Below, one piece after another: positions 34,280-39,737 of a DNA stretch of 39,737 bases (positions within the stretch are counted from its first letter, which is position 1; every line of letters starts with the position of its first letter). The notes under the pieces are model-generated. The model saw only the letters and a list, made by a program, of their open reading frames with translations. It was not told the origin of the DNA and searched no databases. This DNA is from Actinomycetes bacterium. Lineage in GTDB: Bacteria; Actinomycetota; Acidimicrobiia; Acidimicrobiales; Ilumatobacteraceae. A program made the position numbers and the translations under genes. The DNA lies in assembly GCA_025359865.1 (NCBI GenBank), contig JANYDH010000162.1, positions 1 through 39,737 of the forward strand. The letters run 5' to 3'.

Positions 34280-35059
34280 ATGACCAAAGCAGCGATCGAA
34301 GCACTGCAGACCGAATCGGCCAGAGCGACCGCACTGTTCGCATCATTGACCGACGAGGAATGGGCCGCGCCGAGCGGATGCACGGGGTGGAGAGTGCAAG
34401 ATGTTGCCACCCACATGGCGAGTGTGTTCCATTCCATCGCCGAGCCGGCCACCATTGACGGTGGCACGTCGACCGACGTCGAACAGAACGCCGAGGTGCC
34501 GGTGCAGGCCCGTCTGGGGTGGACGCCCCAACAGGTAATCGCCGAATACGAAGAGTGGTCCGTCAAGGGCATCGGGGCGTTGTCGATGATGCAAGAGCCG
34601 GGCATGGCCGAGATGGTGATCCCGCTGGCGAACTTGGGCAGCCATCCGATGCACATCCTGGGCAACGCCATCGTGTTCGACCACTATTGCCACCTGCGCC
34701 ACGACATCGGCGCAACGATCCCTCGGGCCGCCGAGCTTTCGAAAGATGTCGCCGCGTTGTCGGCAACCGTCGAATGGATGCTGGCTGGCGTCCCTCAGAT
34801 GTGCGCAGCCGCTCTCTCGGGGTGCTCGCAAGGCGTCAACATCGCGTTCAGTGATCTTGGTAGCTCCTTCGCAGTACGTCCAGCGGCCGCGGGTGAGGGG
34901 TGGACCGTCACCGAGGGTGCCGATGGCTCACTGCCGACCGCTTCCACTACCGCACACGACTTCGTGTCGTGGGGCACGAAGCGGGCCGATTGGCGGTCGA
35001 TGGGTATGCAGCTCGATGGTGCGGCCGCCGACACGCTCGACGCCATCAACGTGATCTGA
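34280..35059 (+). CDS. DinB / maleylpyruvate-isomerase-like mycothiol-dependent protein
   Basis: A 259-aa protein of the MDMPI/DinB four-helix group. The N-terminal part reads LFASLTDEEWAAPSGCTGWR, VQDVATHMASVFHSIAEP, the typical helix with metal-ligand His, and a further His pair in NAIVFDHYCHLRHDIG. The family uses mycothiol in actinomycetes, supporting the taxonomic guess. The actual reaction is unknown. GGGGGAA lies just before the ATG. It is in line with the neighbouring hydrolase genes, 72 bp after the amidohydrolase. Confidence 0.82.
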   Translation: MTKAAIEALQTESARATALFASLTDEEWAAPSGCTGWRVQDVATHMASVFHSIAEPATIDGGTSTDVEQNAEVPVQARLGWTPQQVIAEYEEWSVKGIGALSMMQEPGMAEMVIPLANLGSHPMHILGNAIVFDHYCHLRHDIGATIPRAAELSKDVAALSATVEWMLAGVPQMCAAALSGCSQGVNIAFSDLGSSFAVRPAAAGEGWTVTEGADGSLPTASTTAHDFVSWGTKRADWRSMGMQLDGAAADTLDAINVI

Positions 35060-35099
35060 CCGGCTACCTCTACGGTCGCATTTCTGACATGATCAGTCG

Positions 35100-35858
35100 A
35101 TGCCCGCCGTCTTACTCCATGGCAATCCGGAAACCCCTGTCATCTGGGAACCGCTGATCGCTCAGCTTCATCGCACCGATATCTACACGCCGCAGTTGCC
35201 CGGCTTCGGTTGTGCGACACCGCCCGGGTTCGGCGCCACGAAGGAGGAGTACGCGGCGTGGTTGACGACCGAGCTTGAAGCCATCGTCGCCACGGAGGGG
35301 CCCGTCGACATGGTCGGCCACGACTGGGGCGGAGCAATTGCAATGCGGGTCGTGGCTACGCGGCCGGAGCTGTTTCGGTCATGGGCCACTGACGTACTCG
35401 GACTTTTTCACCGTGACTACGTCTGGCATGACTTTGCCCAGATCTGGCAGACGCCAGGTGCAGGCGAGGAGTACTTCGAACAGATCATGGCGACACCGGC
35501 TGAGGACCGTGTCGCCATGTACGAAGCGATCGGTATCCCGCGTGCCACTGGCGAGCGGCTCGTCGCGGTCGACGACGCCGAGATGAGCAGGTGCATCCTT
35601 GCGCTCTATCGCTCGGCGACCCAACCTGCGATGGTGCGGTGGGGTGAAGACCTTGGCCCGGCGGCCACCCGTGCGGGGCTGGCGATCATCGCTCCGAACG
35701 ACCCCTTTGTGCGCGCTATCGATCTGGCAGGCGAGGTGGCCGCATCGCTCGGCGCGACGTGCCACGAGATCGCCGGACAGGGCCACTGGTGGATGCTCGG
35801 TGATCCCGCAGCAGGCGCATCGACGCTCGAGGCGTTCTGGTCGTCGGTGGCCGAGTGA
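35100..35858 (+). CDS. Alpha/beta hydrolase with Asp nucleophile
   Basis: A 252-aa alpha/beta-fold hydrolase. The oxyanion motif is VLLHGNPETPVIWEPL, and the nucleophile elbow is MVGHDWGGAIAM with Asp75, as in haloalkane dehalogenases and epoxide hydrolases rather than esterases. The catalytic His is in IAGQGHWWMLGDP near the end, and an acid is likely in the PNDPFVRA loop. Substrate is unknown. It starts 40 bp after the DinB-like gene and overlaps the zinc-ribbon gene by 4 bp, so all three may form one transcript. Confidence 0.88.
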   Translation: MPAVLLHGNPETPVIWEPLIAQLHRTDIYTPQLPGFGCATPPGFGATKEEYAAWLTTELEAIVATEGPVDMVGHDWGGAIAMRVVATRPELFRSWATDVLGLFHRDYVWHDFAQIWQTPGAGEEYFEQIMATPAEDRVAMYEAIGIPRATGERLVAVDDAEMSRCILALYRSATQPAMVRWGEDLGPAATRAGLAIIAPNDPFVRAIDLAGEVAASLGATCHEIAGQGHWWMLGDPAAGASTLEAFWSSVAE

Positions 35859-36058
35859 TCATCGTCGAGATGGAGCCGTTGTCGTTCGTGTGTCCGCGCT
35901 GCGCGGCCGCAGTCGAGGAGCGTAGCTACGGTCCGTGCACCTCCTGCCGGGCTGATCTGCGCGCCAAGTTTGCTGGCGAGGGCCGTGTGGTGGCGATCGC
36001 CGAGTACGTCCCCAAGATGAATGTCACGCCGAACGCGGTGGCCCTGAAGGACGACTGA
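35855..36058 (+). CDS. Small zinc-ribbon protein
   Basis: A 67-aa protein with CPRC at 13-16 and CTSC at 28-31, forming one zinc ribbon. The GTG at 35855 overlaps the stop of the hydrolase gene (GTGA); an ATG at 35870 is the alternative start. The second half (GRVVAIAEYVPKMNVTPNAV) has no recognised motif. Small actinobacterial zinc-ribbon proteins of this type have no established function. Confidence 0.75.
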   Translation: MIIVEMEPLSFVCPRCAAAVEERSYGPCTSCRADLRAKFAGEGRVVAIAEYVPKMNVTPNAVALKDD

Positions 36059-36068
36059 AGCCCAAGTG

Positions 36069-36770
36069 TCAGGCGGGTGCGTACGCGTGGAGTTGACGCG
36101 CCACTTCGACATAGACCTCGTGATGCAAACCGAGCCCGATGTGGGTGGTTTTCACCTCGATGTTGCGGGCGTTCGGGGTGACGTGGTCGATGCACGCCCG
36201 CCAGGCGACAACACCGTCGCCCTTGGTGTAGATCGCCGTGACCGGCACCTGGATGGGGCGCAATTCGCGTTCAGCGAGGCGCTGTTCGATGCGGTCCATG
36301 TTGGCGCCGCGCGCTTGGAACGCCGCACCAACCCGGGTGTACTTCGGGCCGCCCACGATGGGTGATCCGAACGTGATGACCTGCTCGACAAGATCTGGAC
36401 GCTCTCGCGCCACTTCTCGCGAGATCACCCCGCCAAGGCTCCAGCCGACCAACGGCACCTTGCAACCAGTGCCCTGCGCGAGCCGCTCGACCTGGTCGAG
36501 CATCGCTTCGACAAAGGCCTCGACAGTGCCGGTGTTTCTGCCGAGTCCCCACCCGGAGGCCTCGTAGTGCAGCGAGCGCAGATAGCCGCGGATCGGCAAC
36601 GTACTCGCATCGCCGGCTCCGAAACCGGGGAGCACCAGCACGACGCGGCCGTCGCCGCGCGGTTGGCGGGCAAGGCGAGGCGCATGAAACGCCAGCCGGA
36701 CGGCTTCGAGCCCGCTGAGTGCTTCACGCATCGCCGCTTGCCGTGAGGGCGGACGCAGATGTCCGGTCAC
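36069..36770 (-). CDS. Alpha/beta hydrolase, lipase/PGAP1-like
   Basis: A 233-aa alpha/beta hydrolase with a serine elbow PLVGWSLGGVIS (Ser111). The oxyanion region is VVLVLPGFGAGDASTLPI and the strand after the elbow ends QVITFGSPIVGG, as in lipase/PGAP1-like enzymes. A probable catalytic Asp lies in YTKGDGVVAW and a His in TTHIGLGLHHEVY. An in-frame ATG at codon 14 could be the true start. It is convergent with the zinc-ribbon gene, 10 bp between stops. Substrate is unknown. Confidence 0.85.
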   Translation of the reverse strand: MTGHLRPPSRQAAMREALSGLEAVRLAFHAPRLARQPRGDGRVVLVLPGFGAGDASTLPIRGYLRSLHYEASGWGLGRNTGTVEAFVEAMLDQVERLAQGTGCKVPLVGWSLGGVISREVARERPDLVEQVITFGSPIVGGPKYTRVGAAFQARGANMDRIEQRLAERELRPIQVPVTAIYTKGDGVVAWRACIDHVTPNARNIEVKTTHIGLGLHHEVYVEVARQLHAYAPA

Positions 36771-36887
36771 GCGTCGACACCACCGAGATCAAGCCGCGAC
36801 ATCATCCCACTCTACGCAACGAGGGGTTCCGACGTTGCACACTGGGCGATAGCATCCCTCTCCGTCGTGATCGCCCTGGGCGGCCAC

Positions 36888-36960
36888 GGGGACGTAGCTC
36901 AGTTGGCAGAGCGCTACCTTTGCAAGGTAGATGTCAGGGGTTCGATTCCCCTCGTCTCCA
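36888..36960 (+). tRNA. tRNA-Ala (anticodon TGC)
   Basis: A 73-nt cloverleaf: acceptor GGGGACG/CGTCTCC, D-arm GCTCAGTTGGCAGAGC, anticodon arm CTACC-TTTGCAA-GGTAG with TGC, T-arm AGGGGTTCGATTCCCCT and discriminator A. CCA is not fully encoded (CCG follows). It marks the edge of another accessory stretch that contains an integrase fragment. Confidence 0.97.
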
Positions 36961-36983
36961 CCGAAGAAAGACTGACGCATCCG

Positions 36984-37391
36984 ATGCACGACCGGCTCGC
37001 TGCGGGGTCCGAGCCTGCGGCGTCTGAAGCCGACCGAGTAACGCAGTTGGCCGAAGGTTCGGTGGTCGTCGAGGGGTTCCGGTTCGGGCGGGCTGGGCTC
37101 CCAGACTGCTGTGAGCGCAGTGTGAAGGCGTCCAAGCTCCTCGAAGAGGCGGACGTGGGAGTCTTCGTCCGCTGGTGGTTGGACGTGATCGATGAACTCC
37201 TCAGTCTCAGCCCAACGATCACTGACCCTCGGGAGGTCGCAGCCGGAAATCCGACTCGGCCGGGCGACGCGGACTTGCGTCCGCTGGAGCCGCTCCCGGA
37301 GGCGCCGCAGTCCCGCTACCCAGCCGCGGCGGACCCAGGGCCGATGAACCCGAAGGACTACCGGCGGCTCAACGTGCTATTCGCACGTTGA
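36984..37391 (+). CDS. Hypothetical protein next to tRNA-Ala
   Basis: A 135-aa frame from ATG 36984, 24 bp after the tRNA. It has a short amphipathic part (ASKLLEEADVGVFVRWWLDV, then IDELLSLS) and a Pro-rich C-terminal half ending MNPKDYRRLNVLFAR. No family is recognised and there is no clear ribosome site. It could be a remnant of DNA inserted at the tRNA. Confidence 0.35.
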   Translation: MHDRLAAGSEPAASEADRVTQLAEGSVVVEGFRFGRAGLPDCCERSVKASKLLEEADVGVFVRWWLDVIDELLSLSPTITDPREVAAGNPTRPGDADLRPLEPLPEAPQSRYPAAADPGPMNPKDYRRLNVLFAR

Positions 37392-37849
37392 GGTTGAACC
37401 CTCCGCCAATGTCTGCCCAACCGGTGCCTTGCGCGACGCGGGCGATCAGGGCCGAAACGGCCGGGTCATCTGGGCTGGCACGAGGTCCGAACCAGGGCGG
37501 CAAGGGAGGGGGAGAGGTCGAGGCTTCGATTCCGGTCACGGCAGTGGCCTACCAGCGCACTCGAGGAAGGGTCCGCAGGTGAGCATGGCGCAATCTTGCC
37601 CCGACGCTCTGACGGCCGGCACCCCCCTTTGCTCGCCTGATCACCATCGTGGAGACGAGTAGCTCGGCGCCAGAATGCGCGGCGACGCGATCCTCTTCGG
37701 GTGCCCTCTACCGTCGGCTCCGGGTCGAGCCGATGCGCCGTTCGGTGCGACCGGCGGCGGTCGTGTTCCGCGTCGATCTGCTTGCACGTTCTGCGTGTCG
37801 TGATCGGCGAGTCGAGGGATGCCGTTGCGCGGGCGACCCGCTGGGAGTG
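37392..37849. other. Gene-free stretch
   Basis: About 460 bp without a supportable gene, RNA or repeat; open frames are composition artefacts. It is probably degraded accessory DNA. Confidence 0.5.
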
Positions 37850-38173
37850 CTACTCGTCGGCGCTGTCGGCGAGGATCGTCGGCAGGTCCTGCGCGTCGGC
37901 GAGCAGTCTGACGACGTCGACGTGATCCTGAGTGACGAAGTAGAACCAGCCGCACGGGAAGCCGACCACGCGGCGGACACGCAAGCTTGGGATGCCGCAC
38001 AGTTCACCGACGCGTGGCGATCCTGCACCGGGCATCCGCCCGATCGCGCCCAGCGCTGTGATGGCGGCGTCGAAGAATCGTTCTCCGAGGCTGTCGCCGC
38101 CCTCGCGTCGGTAGTAGTGGGTCCGTTCGACGAGGTCGGCTTCGGCCAGTGGCCGCAGCAGCGTGGGGGTCAC
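37850..38173 (-). CDS. parE: ParE/RelE-type toxin
   Basis: A 107-aa toxin of the ParE/RelE fold. The family pattern is seen in LLRPLAEADLVERTHYYRRE, GERFFDAAITALGAI, then RRVVGFPCGWFYFVTQDHVD and VVRLLADAQDLP. ParE members poison DNA gyrase; RelE members cut mRNA; the sequence fits ParE better. Its start overlaps the antitoxin stop by 4 bp, giving the usual antitoxin-first operon on the minus strand. Confidence 0.88.
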   Translation of the reverse strand: MTPTLLRPLAEADLVERTHYYRREGGDSLGERFFDAAITALGAIGRMPGAGSPRVGELCGIPSLRVRRVVGFPCGWFYFVTQDHVDVVRLLADAQDLPTILADSADE

Positions 38174-38406
38174 GCGTCAGTGCCGAGCGCCTGCCCGCGG
38201 AGCGAGGCGATCACGTCATCGGTGACGACTCGTCCCTCGCCAGATGCGAGCCCGTCGGCGATCAGATCGCGCAGGCGCTGCGCCGCCTGCTCGTGTTGAT
38301 CGCGCCGGACGAGGTCGCGCAGGTACTCGCTGGTGTTGCCGTAGCTGCCGTCACGGACTCGAGCATCGATGTACTCACGCAAGGATTCGGGAAGGGCGAA
38401 ACTCAT
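38170..38406 (-). CDS. parD: ParD-type antitoxin
   Basis: A 78-aa ribbon-helix-helix antitoxin starting at ATG 38406: MSFALPESLREYIDARVRDG, then SYGNTSEYLRDLVRRDQ, which is the DNA-binding and dimer part. The C-terminal tail (ADGLASGEGRVVTDDVIASL) would wrap the toxin. An in-frame start ten codons upstream is possible. ParD usually represses its own operon; palindromic TGTTGAC-type repeats sit about 40 bp upstream. Confidence 0.88.
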   Translation of the reverse strand: MSFALPESLREYIDARVRDGSYGNTSEYLRDLVRRDQHEQAAQRLRDLIADGLASGEGRVVTDDVIASLRGQALGTDA

Positions 38407-38441
38407 CGTATTGCGACTCACGACCCCAGTCTGCAACCGCT

Positions 38442-38458
38442 ATCAACAGTTGTCAACA
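38442..38458 (-). promoter_or_regulatory. Probable parDE promoter/operator
   Basis: On the minus strand TGTTGACAACTGTTGATA holds a TTGACA box and two TGTTGA units 10 bp apart, about 35-50 bp upstream of parD. This fits autoregulation by ParD. The gap 38407-38742 otherwise shows no gene. Confidence 0.4.
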
Positions 38459-38742
38459 CATACCGAACCCATGGTTTGCCGGCTCGCTCGGAACCGCGAC
38501 CGGGGGACACCCTTGCGTGCAGACGAGCGCCGTCCCCAAGCCCGGATGTGGGCGCGCCCGATGCGCCGTTCTGCTCGGCCGAGGTGAGGTGAGCCCGCCG
38601 TCGTTCTGCGCTGCGAGTTCGGCGCGGCATACCGGCACTTTCCGGACAGTGCTCATAGGTTTACCGCTGGGGATTCTGGGGACGGAGCTCGGCCGCTTCC
38701 TGTTCACCGCCGAAGACCTCGGACAACCAACGCGCCGCGCTC

Positions 38743-39210
38743 GCGGTGCTACTCGGGCTCAACGGGTTGCGGGTCAGCGAAGCATGCGACACCGACATCG
38801 GCGACCTCGGCTTCCGCCGAGGTCATCGAACGTTGCGGATCGTCGGCAAGGGCCACAAGCCCGCCGTTATCCCGCTCGTCCCCCGAACCGCTCGAACCGT
38901 CGACCTCGCGATCGGCGAACGACGCGAAGGACCGATCCTCGTCCGCCACGACGGACAACGCCTCGATCGCCGGACTGCACACCGATGGGTGAAGGCGATC
39001 GGCAAGCGCGCGGGCCTAGGCCACGTTCACCCGCACATGCTCCGAGGTGCGTTCATCATGGCCGCACACGATGCCGGCGTGCCATTGCGCGACGTCCAAC
39101 TCGCCGCACGACACGCCGATTCCCGGACGACCACGATCTACGACCGCCGACGCGAGAACTTCGACCGCCACGCCGCATACGTCGTCGTCGCCTTCGTCGC
39201 CGGAGCCTGA
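38743..39210 (+). pseudogene. Tyrosine integrase, catalytic domain only
   Basis: About 155 residues of an actinobacterial tyrosine integrase. All catalytic residues are present: LNGLRVSEACD (Arg), RIVGKGHKPAVIPL (Lys), VHPHMLRGAF (HxxR), AARHADSRTTTIYDRRR (His, Tyr). The core-binding N-terminal domain is missing, and the sequence upstream of RAALAVLLG does not continue the family. A GTG at 38746 keeps the fragment open, but it is unlikely to recombine alone. It is probably the relic of an element inserted near tRNA-Ala. Confidence 0.8.
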
Positions 39211-39396
39211 ACCGGCACTTCTGCCACGCGAATACACGGGTGGTCGTCCTTGGGCGTCCTGTGTGCGCGACTGTCGCCGCTGACCGGCGCTTCCCCGCCA
39301 CCACGCTGTACGAATACATTGGCTACACGTACGAGACGACGATGACGATGACGATGCCCGGCAGCATCTAGTGACTCCGCCACAGAGTCCGTAGCT

Positions 39397-39737
39397 CTAC
39401 AGCGCCAGGCGTTCGCGGCACCGGAGGGCCCGCTTCTCGAGCGCTTCCCGGTCGTGGTGCGGTGGGAGCGTGAGCCCGCGCTCGGCGATGTCGAGGGCCT
39501 CCTCGTACCGCTTGAGGCGCTCGAGGATGAGTGAGTGTCGGTTGGCGAGTTCTTCGCTGGTCCAGCCGCGTGCCCACGCGTTCTCACAAATCGCGAGGGC
39601 CTCGTCGGTGCGGCCGTCGCCAGCGAGCACGAACGCCCACCGTTCGATGGCAAGCGACAGCTCGTAGCCGCAGTTGTCCGGCCAGTTGGGTGTGAGGGCG
39701 GTGTAGAGGCGTTCGGCGACGGGGAGTTCGTTCGCAT
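39397..39737 (-). CDS. TPR-like protein, 3' end only (runs off the window)
   Basis: The minus-strand frame is open from the window edge to a stop at 39397 and gives about 113 residues of the C-terminus. It contains helix-turn-helix pairs of the tetratricopeptide type: LAGDGRTDEALAICENAWAR and LERLKRYEEALDIAERGLTL. The start lies outside, so function cannot be judged. Confidence 0.6.
   Translation of the reverse strand, partial: ANELPVAERLYTALTPNWPDNCGYELSLAIERWAFVLAGDGRTDEALAICENAWARGWTSEELANRHSLILERLKRYEEALDIAERGLTLPPHHDREALEKRALRCRERLAL

Noticed and set aside
38244-39371. A 375-codon plus-strand open frame across parD and the integrase fragment
   Set aside because: It is Arg/Pro-rich, antisense to parD and out of frame with the integrase; an artefact of high GC.

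Overview
This window is a high-GC stretch from an actinomycete-type chromosome. The indicators are GTG/TTG starts, an actinobacterial EF-G2, a mycothiol-dependent DinB/maleylpyruvate-isomerase-like protein and actinobacterial MobF and integrase types. A member of the Acidimicrobiia would fit, but that is inference only. The left ~27 kb is accessory DNA made of mobile elements, defence genes and many broken genes. From about 27 kb to 37 kb it is ordinary chromosome, and the last ~2.7 kb is again accessory.

Region 1 (45-15017): a selenocysteine tRNA gene (anticodon TCA) carries an integrated element of about 14.9 kb. The last 18 bp of the tRNA (123-140) recur at 15000-15017 and define the two attachment sites. 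The element holds a complete tyrosine integrase, a DUF1016/YhcG-type nuclease, an excisionase-like HTH protein, a MobF relaxase-helicase, a three-gene restriction-modification-like cassette (small N6 methylase, Eco57I-type methylase, T5orf172/GIY-YIG-like plus DEAD helicase) and a DUF3644 HEPN gene. The HEPN gene is frameshifted by a 14-bp tandem duplication. No coupling protein or mating-pair genes are seen, so it looks like an integrative mobilisable element carrying defence cargo. Both ends have 10-bp-phased repeats and a shared 22-bp repeat, probably recombinase/excisionase sites. An ISL3-family insertion sequence with clean ends and an 8-bp target duplication (3137-4531) has split a small gene upstream of the excisionase gene.

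Region 2 (15018-27189): a scrap-yard of older insertions. It includes an MNT/HEPN toxin-antitoxin pair, a lipoprotein and a secreted I36-type inhibitor, an integrase fragment fused back-to-back with a truncated Abi-like gene, and an integrase broken by a CG-run slip beside the 3' half of a tRNA-Arg(CCT). It also holds a further integrase remnant, an unrecognised two-gene unit, an intact DUF4143 ATPase flanked by 73-bp direct repeats, an ECF sigma/anti-sigma pair with an internal deletion, and frameshifted secreted-protein and DUF411 genes. A second, decayed DUF4143 ATPase follows, preceded by four direct repeats at an exact 23-bp spacing.

Region 3 (27190-36960): apparently stable chromosome with an OafA-type acyltransferase, EF-G2, tryptophan 2,3-dioxygenase, a D-aminoacylase-like amidohydrolase, a DinB-like protein, two alpha/beta hydrolases, a small zinc-ribbon protein and tRNA-Ala(TGC).

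Region 4 (36961-39737): accessory DNA behind the tRNA-Ala. It has an unrecognised ORF, a ParDE toxin-antitoxin module and an integrase lacking its N-terminal domain, then the end of a TPR-like protein that runs off the window.
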